A DNA stretch of 7,946 bases, taken from the NCBI GenBank assembly GCA_902773065.1, contig CACYDD010000245.1, forward strand, positions 1 to 7,946, in the 5' to 3' direction. This document shows, in pieces, positions 1-6,758 of the stretch. Below the pieces are notes generated by a model. The model worked only from the letters and a program-made list of their open reading frames with translations. It had not been told where the DNA came from and searched no databases. Each line of letters begins with the position of its first letter. Position 1 is the first letter of the stretch. The stretch is from an uncultured Ruminococcus sp. (GTDB lineage: Bacteria; Bacillota; Clostridia; Oscillospirales; Acutalibacteraceae). The position numbers were made by a program, and so were the translations under genes.

Positions 1-218
1 GATCTGTTGTATTCAGTCATCATTCTGAGCTTGTGGTAACAGCTTCATGCGATGATAATGCTGAGGTTTTTTTGACCATTGACGGTGCAAGAACCGTGAT
101 CATAAAAAAAACCGATACAGTCTCTGTCACATCATCAGAGCTTCAGGCGGAATTTATTATTTTGAAAGATAAATCTTTTTACAGAGTATTGAACGAAAAA
201 TTTGCAGAAAAAGGGTGA
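1..218 (+). CDS. nadK: NAD kinase, C-terminal part (5' end outside window)
   Basis: This is the last 71 codons of a gene that enters from the left edge; the reading frame is open from base 3 and ends at TGA 216-218. NAD kinase phosphorylates NAD to NADP in the cytosol. The visible part matches the C-terminal beta-rich domain of the family: a strand ending in an 'LTIDGA' turn (the family's typical TVDG turn), then a lysine-rich 'VIIKKTD' strand, and the final FYRVLNEKF helix that resembles the usual 'fy..L..Kl' ending. The catalytic GGDGT and NE/D motifs lie upstream and cannot be seen. A GTG at 33 is internal and is not a start. Position directly ahead of argR and recN is the standard clostridial order and supports the call. 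Confidence 0.85.
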   Translation, partial: SVVFSHHSELVVTASCDDNAEVFLTIDGARTVIIKKTDTVSVTSSELQAEFIILKDKSFYRVLNEKFAEKG

Positions 219-224
219 CATAAA

Positions 225-695
225 ATGAAAACACTCAGACAGTCCAGAATTCTTGAGCTGATCCGGAACAACAGCATAGAAACACAATCTGAACTGATCG
301 AATTGCTCAGGAAGGATGGCTTTCATGTTACTCAGGCTACCATATCCAGGGATATTAAAGAAATGCGTCTGATTAAAATTCTTGACAATGACGGAACTTA
401 TCGGTATGCTTCGGAAAAAATATCGGAATCAGAGGATGAATCTCATTCCTATCTTCTTGCAACGGCAGTTGTCAGTATAGATTATGCTCATGCTTTGGTA
501 GTCATTAAAACAAGGAGTGGAATGGCACAGGCAGTATGTGCCGCCCTTGATGCAACAAATCGTGCCGGAATACTTGGTTCGATTGCAGGAGACGATACAA
601 TTTTTATTGCGGCGGTCAATGATGCGGCGGCTTCCAATTTTGTTTCCGACCTGCGAAAGCTGATATCAAACAAAAATAATGCAACAAAGGAATAA
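225..695 (+). CDS. argR: Arginine repressor ArgR/AhrC
   Basis: A 156-residue protein, the usual length for this hexameric arginine-sensing transcription factor, which represses arginine biosynthesis and may activate catabolism when arginine is bound. Residues 1-70 form the winged helix-turn-helix, with the family's recognition helix motif 'TQATISRDIKEM' at 36-47 (S41, R42, K45 and E46 are typical DNA-contact residues). After a short acidic linker (64-73), residues 76-150 form the oligomerisation and arginine-binding domain, with 'GMAQAVCAALD' at 99-109 and 'GILGSIAGDDT' at 115-125; D123-D124 are the conserved arginine-binding pair. The ATG lies 6 nt after the nadK stop, with a purine-rich AAAGGG run overlapping the end of nadK, so expression is probably coupled to nadK. 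I see no clear ARG box immediately upstream, so autoregulation cannot be argued from this window. Confidence 0.96.
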   Translation: MKTLRQSRILELIRNNSIETQSELIELLRKDGFHVTQATISRDIKEMRLIKILDNDGTYRYASEKISESEDESHSYLLATAVVSIDYAHALVVIKTRSGMAQAVCAALDATNRAGILGSIAGDDTIFIAAVNDAAASNFVSDLRKLISNKNNATKE

Positions 696-713
696 CAATC
701 AGGAGTAGTACAA

Positions 714-2381
714 ATGCTGAACAATCTTTATATTGAAAATATTGCCGTAATTGAAAAAACGAATATTAATTTTACAGAGGGACTAAATATTCTGACCGGT
801 GAAACGGGTGCAGGTAAATCTATCGTGATCGACTCGATCAATGCGATTTTAGGTAACCGGACTTCCCGTGACCTGATCAGAAACGGTGCGGATTCGGCAT
901 TTGTCAGTGCCGAGTTTAACGATCTTTCATCAAGCGCACTGAATGCACTTGATGAATTCGGTTTTTCGCCCGAAGAGGACGGCTCTGTTCTTGTTCAGCG
1001 TGAGCTTACATTGTCTGGCAAGGGCAAATGCCGCATTAATGGCAGACCAACAACAGTAAGTGTTCTGAGAGGACTTGGTGAATATCTGATCGATATTCAC
1101 GGTCAGCATGCAAGCTATGAGTTGATGTCATCCGAATTGCATATCACTTATCTTGATAAGCTCGGCAATCTTGAAAATGATATCGAAACTTATCGCAAGG
1201 CCTATAAAGAATATTCACGACTTCGTTCAGAGCTGAATAAAGCAAGCGTTGACGAAAGCGTAAGAAACCGCAAAACTGATTTGCTGCGTTATCAGGTTGA
1301 GGAACTGGAACAGGCAGATTTCTATGTCGGAGAATATGAAGAACTTACTGAAAGAAAACAGATCATAGAAAACAAAGAAAAAATTGCCTCTGCGCTGAAT
1401 GCAGCCCATGAATATCTTAACGGCGGCGATGAAACGGACGGAGCAGTACAGCAGTTGGAATTTGCTTGCGATACATTATACGGCATTGCAGATTGTATGC
1501 CCGAAACGGATGCAGTAGCAAAACGCCTCCAAAATGCTGTGTATGAGCTTGAGGACTGCCGTGACGAATTGTTGTCTATGTTTGATATTACCGATGCGGA
1601 AACGGAAAGTCTTGAAGAAATTGAGGACAGGCTGGATCTGATTTATACTCTCGGAAAGAAATATGGTCCCACAATCGAAGAGATGCTTGACTTTCTTGAT
1701 AAAGCACAGCAGGAACTGGAGTATCTTGAAAAATATGATGAAAACAGGGAAGAACTGATCAATGCATGTGCCAAGGCAAAGAAAAAGGCGGAAGAACTGG
1801 CAAAGCAGCTTTCTGAAAAGCGTAAAAAAATATCCGAAGATTTCACCACAGCAGTAAAACAGGAAATGACCTATCTTGATATGCCGAATGTAGAACTGGT
1901 GATTCGTCAGGAAAAATGCGAATTAAATCAAAATGGCTGTGATGATATTGAAATCCTGATTTCCACTAACCCCGGAGAAACACCCAAGCCGGTTGCAAAA
2001 ATTGCTTCGGGCGGTGAGCTTTCCAGAATGATGCTTGCTATTAAAAATGTACTGGCGGATAAGGATAATATTGATACGCTTATTTTTGACGAAGTCGATA
2101 CGGGAATCAGCGGTAGTGCGGCACAGAAAGTCGGATTCAAGCTGAAAGAGGTTTCACGCACACGGCAGGTACTTTGTGTCACACATTTAGCACAAATTGC
2201 TGCTCTGGCAGACAGCCATTATAAAATTAAAAAGAGCGTTTCGGACGGCAAAACATATACAGAGGTCACTCCGCTGTCACATGAGGGCAGGAGAGACGAG
2301 CTTGCACGAATTATCGGCGGTGTTGAGATCACACAGGCTACTCTTGATTATGCCGAAGAAATGCTTAGCAAAAATAATTAA
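714..2381 (+). CDS. recN: DNA repair protein RecN (SMC-like ATPase)
   Basis: A 555-residue, full-length RecN, the cytosolic SMC-like ATPase recruited early to DNA double-strand breaks in recombinational repair. The N-terminal ATPase half carries Walker A 'GETGAGKS' at 29-36. The central region, about residues 150-400, is rich in Glu, Lys and Leu and reads as the antiparallel coiled coil, with a hinge-like break near 230-290. The C-terminal half has the ABC signature 'ASGGELSR' at 431-438, Walker B 'LIFDEVDTGISG' with D459 and catalytic E460, and the H-loop 'CVTHLAQIA' with H491. All ATPase motifs are intact. AGGAG at 701-705 sits 8 nt before the ATG, and the gap to argR is only 18 nt. The argR-recN pairing is conserved across Firmicutes. 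No LexA-type box is visible near the start. Confidence 0.97.
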   Translation: MLNNLYIENIAVIEKTNINFTEGLNILTGETGAGKSIVIDSINAILGNRTSRDLIRNGADSAFVSAEFNDLSSSALNALDEFGFSPEEDGSVLVQRELTLSGKGKCRINGRPTTVSVLRGLGEYLIDIHGQHASYELMSSELHITYLDKLGNLENDIETYRKAYKEYSRLRSELNKASVDESVRNRKTDLLRYQVEELEQADFYVGEYEELTERKQIIENKEKIASALNAAHEYLNGGDETDGAVQQLEFACDTLYGIADCMPETDAVAKRLQNAVYELEDCRDELLSMFDITDAETESLEEIEDRLDLIYTLGKKYGPTIEEMLDFLDKAQQELEYLEKYDENREELINACAKAKKKAEELAKQLSEKRKKISEDFTTAVKQEMTYLDMPNVELVIRQEKCELNQNGCDDIEILISTNPGETPKPVAKIASGGELSRMMLAIKNVLADKDNIDTLIFDEVDTGISGSAAQKVGFKLKEVSRTRQVLCVTHLAQIAALADSHYKIKKSVSDGKTYTEVTPLSHEGRRDELARIIGGVEITQATLDYAEEMLSKNN

Positions 2382-2388
2382 CAAATGT

Positions 2389-2395
2389 AAAGGAG
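2389..2395 (+). promoter_or_regulatory. Ribosome binding site that sets the HIT-protein start
   Basis: AAAGGAG lies 8 nt before the ATG at 2404 and 7 nt after the recN stop. It decides for this start rather than the longer open frame that reaches back to 2197 inside recN, where the extra residues have no family similarity and no ribosome binding site. Confidence 0.85.
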
Positions 2396-2403
2396 AATTC
2401 AAA

Positions 2404-2745
2404 ATGGATTGTTTATTTTGCAGTATCATCAAGGGAGAAATCCCTTCCACAAAGGTTTATGAGGACGAACAGGTTTATGCTTTTAAGGATATCAATCCAA
2501 TGGCACCTGTCCATGTTCTGATCATTCCGAAAACACACCTTTCTTCAATCAATGATGTAACAGAGGAAAATAGTGCTGTGATCGCACATATTTATGCAGT
2601 AGCAGCAAAACTTGCCAAAGCGCTTGGTATCAGTGAAAGCGGATACAGAGTTGTTTCCAACTGCGGTGCCGATGCAGGACAAACAGTATTTCATCTGCAT
2701 TTCCATCTTCTCGGCGGCAAAAAGCTGAATGTGGAAATGGGCTGA
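2404..2745 (+). CDS. HIT-family nucleotide hydrolase (HinT-like)
   Basis: A 113-residue protein of the histidine-triad family, the normal size for bacterial HinT/Hit proteins, which hydrolyse nucleoside phosphoramidates and aminoacyl-adenylates. The N-terminal 'CLFC' (C3, C6) with H45 and H97 fits the structural zinc site seen in many bacterial members. 'HVLIIPKTH' at 37-45 is the conserved strand-loop, and the histidine triad 'HLHFHLL' at 97-103 ends the core, with H99 as the expected nucleophile. The C-terminus stops shortly after 'LGGKKLNVEMG', a common ending. The gene follows recN by 22 nt and precedes comEC by 25 nt, so it is part of the same unit. Its precise physiological substrate cannot be told from sequence. 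Confidence 0.95.
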   Translation: MDCLFCSIIKGEIPSTKVYEDEQVYAFKDINPMAPVHVLIIPKTHLSSINDVTEENSAVIAHIYAVAAKLAKALGISESGYRVVSNCGADAGQTVFHLHFHLLGGKKLNVEMG

Positions 2746-2770
2746 TTCTTTTTTCGGAGGAAATTGATTT

Positions 2771-5080
2771 ATGGAGCGTCCGATTGCAGTAATAGGGTTT
2801 TCATATTTAGCTGCTTTAACGGTCGCTTTTACTTTCAGTGGGCTGAACCTGCCACTGTCTGCTGCCATTCTGACCGTTGCAGGTATGATATCACTGCTGA
2901 TCAAAAAACTCAGAAAAGATACGATCATTCCTGTTGTACTTCTGACTTCCGCTGTTGCTTTGATCATGCTTTATGGTTTCAATATAGCTTATGTAAACCC
3001 GACAGATTGTCTTGAAGGGAACAAAATAACGGTAACAGGTCAGATTTGTGATTTGCCTTATGAACAAAACAACAGAGTCTATTATAAAATCGAAACATCG
3101 GAAATTCTATTTCCGAATGCACCGCAGCATACTACCATTCTGGTATCGTCTAAAAAAGCTTTGCGGGCAGAATTATATGATACTATAACCGCCGAAGTGA
3201 AAATTTACACCAACAACAATACAACAAACAAGAACTATAATATTTCAAGAAATACCTTTCTGAAAGGCAGTCTGGATATCTATTCGGATATCGGTATTGT
3301 TCACAATGACAATAAGCCGCTTTATTATTATGCACTAAGTATCAGACAATATATGCTGGAAACAATCAATCGTCAGCTTCCGAAATCGGAGGCAGGTTTT
3401 GTTTCTGCGATTATTTTAGGTGATAAAAGCAGTATTTCCTATGAAGATAAGGAAATGTTCCGGGCTTCGGGTATTTCACATATTATTGCTGTTTCTGGAT
3501 TTCATTTAACCGTAATTACTCAGATTTTTATGTTTGCATTATATTATCTGACAGGCGGACGGAAACGAATTGCTTCTTTGTTGTGTGCAGCATTTGTATT
3601 TTTGTTTATGGCAGTAGTCGGTTTTTCACCTTCTGTTGTCAGGGCAGGTATAATGCAGATGATTTATCTTCTGGGGGAAAGTATATTCCTAAAATCTGAT
3701 CCATTCAATTCACTTGGTCTGGCGGCATTGATATTATGTTTTCGCAATCCCTATTCCGCAGCAGATGTCGGATTTCTTCTGTCTTTTGCTGCAACATTTG
3801 GTATTCTTCTCTGGTCGAATAAACTATCAGAAAAAATATTCCGCTATCTGTATAGAAGAGTTCGCAGACTGCGAAAATTTCACTTTGTCAGAAAACATGG
3901 TATTGTGTGGAGTTTATATCCATCTATAAAATCCGTTTCTTCATTGACAGCTGTTTCCATATCTGCTCTTGTATTGACAACCCCGATCACGCTGATCTAT
4001 TTTAAAACTTTTACACCATATGCTTTGCTGACCAATATTCTTGTCGGGTTGGCAGTATCAGCACTGATTTTCACTGCTTTTATTATGGTGCTGCTCAGAA
4101 TGAGTATGATTTTTCAGTTTATGGAACTGCCGTTTATACTAATGACAGGATTATTGTTAAAATATGTTGTGGGTGTGGCTGACTTTATTTCAGGTCTTCC
4201 TTTTGCCAAGATTGTCGCTGCGGAGGAATATATACCGATTTGTATCATTCTTTCGTTGATAGCGATTGTTTCAGCATATTTTATTTCGCATAAAGAAAAA
4301 GGTAAAACTGTAAAAATCAGTATTGCAGCTGTTATTTTCATTTTTTTGCTTGGCTCTGCCTGCGATATACTTATTAAACAGAACAGCATGAAAATTTCAG
4401 TTCTTGATGTCGGGGAAGGTTCCACCGTGATATTAACATATCAGAATGAAACAGCTGTTATTTCCTGCGGCGGCGACTATGACAAGATTTCATCGGTCAC
4501 TTCCTATATTACGAATACCTCAGCCGAAGATATTTCTTATCTTTTGATACTTGATGAAAAATCCGAAAGCTCAGCGTATGCACAGAGTATTTTGAAAAAT
4601 TTTGATATCGGAACAGTTCATGTATATGATGAAGAAAAACATTATGAGGGCATACATACTTTAGTCAAAAATAATGAAAAAAGCATTCTTAGCACATCAA
4701 CAGACAAGGAAATTGATACCATTCATTGGAATGATATTGATTTACAAATTGATAAAACCGAAAAATGCGGTGCAGTAAAATTTAGTTTTAAAGAAATCAG
4801 CTTTTTGCTTTGTGAAAATGGTACAGACTGCATGGAATTGCCCGGTGATTGGCGTAATTGTGATTATCTTATCTATAACGGCACACTTCTTCATCCCGAA
4901 AAAATTAAAACAGACAATATCATTATATCCCATTCAGAAAGTTATATTGATACAGATCTGAATAATATGGATCAAAGTGATGCAACTGTCGTATCTACGG
5001 CAGGTTCAGGAGATATCGGAATACGAATTTTTGAAGACGGTCGTCTCAGACTCAGGAGGGAAACAAATTGGCAAAGTTAA
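2771..5080 (+). CDS. comEC: ComEC/Rec2 DNA-uptake channel protein with degenerate metallo-beta-lactamase domain
   Basis: A 769-residue integral membrane protein close to the usual ComEC length; the family forms the channel that carries single-stranded transforming DNA across the cytoplasmic membrane. Three hydrophobic helices lie within residues 3-70, followed by a soluble OB-like region at about 82-165 (DUF4131-type). The competence domain spans about 210-500 and has family hallmarks 'SAIILGDKSSIS' (212-223) and 'GISHIIAVSGFHL' (234-246), then many membrane helices. A last helix at about 515-533 leads into a C-terminal metallo-beta-lactamase-like domain starting 'ISVLDVGEGS' (542-551). That domain lacks the zinc motif: where the family has THxHxDH, residues 594-600 read LDEKSES, and the DGG turn is C566-G-G-D. 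GGAGG at 2756-2760 precedes the ATG by 10 nt. The 3' end overlaps holA by 13 nt. Channel function is plausible; nuclease function is not. Confidence 0.93.
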   Translation: MERPIAVIGFSYLAALTVAFTFSGLNLPLSAAILTVAGMISLLIKKLRKDTIIPVVLLTSAVALIMLYGFNIAYVNPTDCLEGNKITVTGQICDLPYEQNNRVYYKIETSEILFPNAPQHTTILVSSKKALRAELYDTITAEVKIYTNNNTTNKNYNISRNTFLKGSLDIYSDIGIVHNDNKPLYYYALSIRQYMLETINRQLPKSEAGFVSAIILGDKSSISYEDKEMFRASGISHIIAVSGFHLTVITQIFMFALYYLTGGRKRIASLLCAAFVFLFMAVVGFSPSVVRAGIMQMIYLLGESIFLKSDPFNSLGLAALILCFRNPYSAADVGFLLSFAATFGILLWSNKLSEKIFRYLYRRVRRLRKFHFVRKHGIVWSLYPSIKSVSSLTAVSISALVLTTPITLIYFKTFTPYALLTNILVGLAVSALIFTAFIMVLLRMSMIFQFMELPFILMTGLLLKYVVGVADFISGLPFAKIVAAEEYIPICIILSLIAIVSAYFISHKEKGKTVKISIAAVIFIFLLGSACDILIKQNSMKISVLDVGEGSTVILTYQNETAVISCGGDYDKISSVTSYITNTSAEDISYLLILDEKSESSAYAQSILKNFDIGTVHVYDEEKHYEGIHTLVKNNEKSILSTSTDKEIDTIHWNDIDLQIDKTEKCGAVKFSFKEISFLLCENGTDCMELPGDWRNCDYLIYNGTLLHPEKIKTDNIIISHSESYIDTDLNNMDQSDATVVSTAGSGDIGIRIFEDGRLRLRRETNWQS
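5054..5059 (+). promoter_or_regulatory. Strong ribosome binding site for the TTG start of holA, inside comEC
   Basis: A perfect AGGAGG within the last codons of comEC lies 8 nt before TTG 5068. It supports the unusual TTG start and implies that holA is translated by ribosomes initiating in, or coupled to, the end of comEC. Confidence 0.85.
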
Positions 5081-6138
5081 ACGAACAGGATTTCCGTAAG
5101 GAACTGTCATCGGGAAAGCTGAATACATTTTATCTGATATTTGGAGATGAAAAATATCTTGTCAAAAAATATACGGAATCCTTGGTAAAAAAAGCAGTTG
5201 GTAAAGATCCTTCCGAGTTTGATTATTTTCACCTGAATTCGGATACGCCGTTAGAAGAAATATTTGATGCGGCAGAGCAGATACCAATGTTTTCAGAAAG
5301 AAAATGTGTTTGTGTCAGTGATTACGATATCAATGCAATAAGCGAAAGCGATTATAAACAACTGGAAAAATTCTGCGGAGATATTTCACCGTCTACCGTG
5401 CTGATTTTTTCCATGCCAACTTTGAATACCGAAGCGAAGAAAAAAAGCGGTGATAGTAAAAAAACATCAAAATTCAAGAAATTTTCTACTTTTGCGGAAA
5501 AACACGGCAGTGTTCTGGAACTGAAAAAGCTTGGCGAAATTGCATTGGAACGACAGTTGGTTGCCTGGGCGGAGAAAAACGGTTCAAAACTGACACAGAT
5601 CAATGCTTCAAAAATTATTGCGATGGTCGGTACAGATATGACTGCCCTGAAAAATGAAATTGATAAACTTTCTGCCTATGCTTACAATGAAGAAATAACC
5701 TATGAAGTGATAAAGAAGCTTTGTATTAAAAATAACGAGGCAAAAATCTATGCGATCTCTGATCTCATATCCAGAAATGATTTTAACGGAACATACAGAC
5801 GGCTTCATATGCTTTTTGAACAAAATGAGCGTCCCGAAATCATCTTATCTGTCCTTAGTTCAGCTTTTATTGATATGTACAGAGTAAAGGCGGCAATCGA
5901 AAGCGGTAAGACGATAGCAGATGTTTCTTCTGATTTTAAATACGGCAGGAGAGATTTTGTTCTGAAAAATGCAAGAAATAACGCTTCAAAATATTCGGCA
6001 GAAACTTTGAAAAATATTCTTGACATCATTTTACAGGCGGATATCAAGCTGAAAAGTACGAGAACAGACCCGCAGATCATTCTTGAAACGCTTGTTGCGA
6101 AATTGCTTCTTGCTGTCAGAGAGGGAAATAAATTATGA
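5068..6138 (+). CDS. holA: DNA polymerase III, delta subunit (clamp loader)
   Basis: A 356-residue protein of normal length for HolA, the clamp-loader subunit that opens the beta sliding clamp at the replication fork. The N-terminus 'FYLIFGDEKYLVKKY' at about 22-36 is the conserved beginning of the degenerate AAA+ fold, followed by 'IPMFSERKCVCVSD', which matches the family's 'lPlF..rrlV.v' strand where the clamp-binding helix lies. The middle 'LERQLVAWAEKNG...INASKIIAMVGTDMTALKNEIDKL' is the standard lid region, and the C-terminal helical collar ends in 'ADIKLKSTRTDPQIILETLVAKLL', a strong family marker. Residues 122-138 form an unusually lysine-rich loop. The start is TTG, backed by AGGAGG. 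It overlaps comEC by 13 nt, the order seen in many Firmicutes, and its TGA overlaps the next gene's ATG as ATGA. Confidence 0.95.
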   Translation: MAKLNEQDFRKELSSGKLNTFYLIFGDEKYLVKKYTESLVKKAVGKDPSEFDYFHLNSDTPLEEIFDAAEQIPMFSERKCVCVSDYDINAISESDYKQLEKFCGDISPSTVLIFSMPTLNTEAKKKSGDSKKTSKFKKFSTFAEKHGSVLELKKLGEIALERQLVAWAEKNGSKLTQINASKIIAMVGTDMTALKNEIDKLSAYAYNEEITYEVIKKLCIKNNEAKIYAISDLISRNDFNGTYRRLHMLFEQNERPEIILSVLSSAFIDMYRVKAAIESGKTIADVSSDFKYGRRDFVLKNARNNASKYSAETLKNILDIILQADIKLKSTRTDPQIILETLVAKLLLAVREGNKL

Positions 6139-6758
6139 TAAAGGTGAAGGAAGCGATTATTGTCGAGGGAAAATATGACAAAATTAAGCTTTCAAATTTT
6201 ATTGATGGTCTGATTATCACGACTGACGGATTTGGTGTATTCAAAAATAAAGAAAAACAGGTGCTGATACGTCACCTTGCTGAGAAAAGAGGAATATTAA
6301 TTCTGACGGACAGTGACGGAGCAGGTTTTGTAATCAGAAATTTTCTCAAGGGCACTGTTCCAAAAAATAAAATAAAACACGCTTATATTCCCGATATTTT
6401 CGGCAAAGAAAAACGCAAAGTAAAGCCTTCAAAGGAAGGAAAACTCGGGGTAGAGGGGATATCGGAAGAGGTTTTGTGCCGTGCAATCGCTGCTTCAGGT
6501 GCAGAATGTAGTTTATATGAGGGTTATGTGAAATCTGAAAAAGAAATCACAAAAGCTGATATGTTTGAATACGGTCTGACCGGCGGACAAAATTCATCAG
6601 ACAATCGCGATAAGCTGAAAACTTATCTGAATCTGCCGTCAAATATGACATCGAATTCGATGCTTGATACACTGAATTGTATTATGACCAAAGATGAATT
6701 TATAGATATTTGTGATCGACTGTTTTATTGTGAGGAAAAGGAGGAAGAAAATGCTTGA
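6135..6758 (+). CDS. Toprim-domain protein, ribonuclease M5-like
   Basis: A 207-residue cytosolic protein. Residues 1-95 form a Toprim domain with the catalytic glutamate in 'IIVEGKYD' (E11) and the acidic pair in 'LILTDSDGAGFVIR' (D59, D61). It then has 'GKLGVEGIS', resembling the GIGVEHAS segment of RNase M5, and a C-terminal region with 'FEYGLTGGQNSSDNRDKL' and '..TKDEFIDICDRLF', which parallels the M5 C-terminal domain (Pfam DUF4093). RNase M5 matures 5S rRNA in Bacillus with ribosomal protein L18. The fit is good over the whole length, but M5 typically reads EGxDD and DPDxPG where this has EGKYD and DSDGAG, so it may be a clostridial paralogue with another substrate. GAGGGA at 6121-6126 precedes the ATG; the gene overlaps holA by 4 nt (ATGA) and rnz by 8 nt, so all three are probably translationally coupled. 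Confidence 0.82.
   Translation: MIKVKEAIIVEGKYDKIKLSNFIDGLIITTDGFGVFKNKEKQVLIRHLAEKRGILILTDSDGAGFVIRNFLKGTVPKNKIKHAYIPDIFGKEKRKVKPSKEGKLGVEGISEEVLCRAIAASGAECSLYEGYVKSEKEITKADMFEYGLTGGQNSSDNRDKLKTYLNLPSNMTSNSMLDTLNCIMTKDEFIDICDRLFYCEEKEEENA
6739..6744 (+). promoter_or_regulatory. Ribosome binding site that sets the rnz start
   Basis: AGGAGG lies 6 nt before ATG 6751, inside the end of the Toprim gene. It favours this start over an in-frame GTG at 6712, whose 13 extra residues are lysine/arginine rich, have no family counterpart and lack a ribosome binding site. Confidence 0.85.

Noticed and set aside
696..713. LexA/SOS or ARG box in front of recN or argR.
   Set aside because: The gaps are only 18 and 6 nt and contain no GAAC-N4-GTTC or TNTGAAT-type palindrome; any operator would be upstream of the window.
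2197..2403. Possible 69-residue N-terminal extension of the HIT protein overlapping recN.
   Set aside because: It is read through the conserved end of recN in another frame, has no ribosome binding site and no HIT similarity; AAAGGAG at 2389-2395 marks the ATG at 2404.
2545..2967. Minus-strand open frame of 140 codons opposite the HIT gene and the start of comEC.
   Set aside because: It is antisense to two well-supported genes and its low-complexity translation shows no recognisable domain.
3861..3875. Palindrome TTCGCAG-A-CTGCGAA inside comEC.
   Set aside because: It encodes an arginine-rich cytoplasmic loop, is a single short copy without a T-tract and is likely a chance result of arginine codons.
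5440..5446. A7 run in the lysine-rich loop of holA as a possible frameshift site.
   Set aside because: The zero-frame codons are AAG AAA AAA AGC, which do not form a proper X XXY YYZ slippery heptamer, and the downstream frame is the conserved one.
6712..6750. GTG at 6712 as an earlier rnz start.
   Set aside because: It adds 13 basic residues not found in RNase Z and lacks a ribosome binding site, whereas ATG 6751 has AGGAGG 6 nt upstream.
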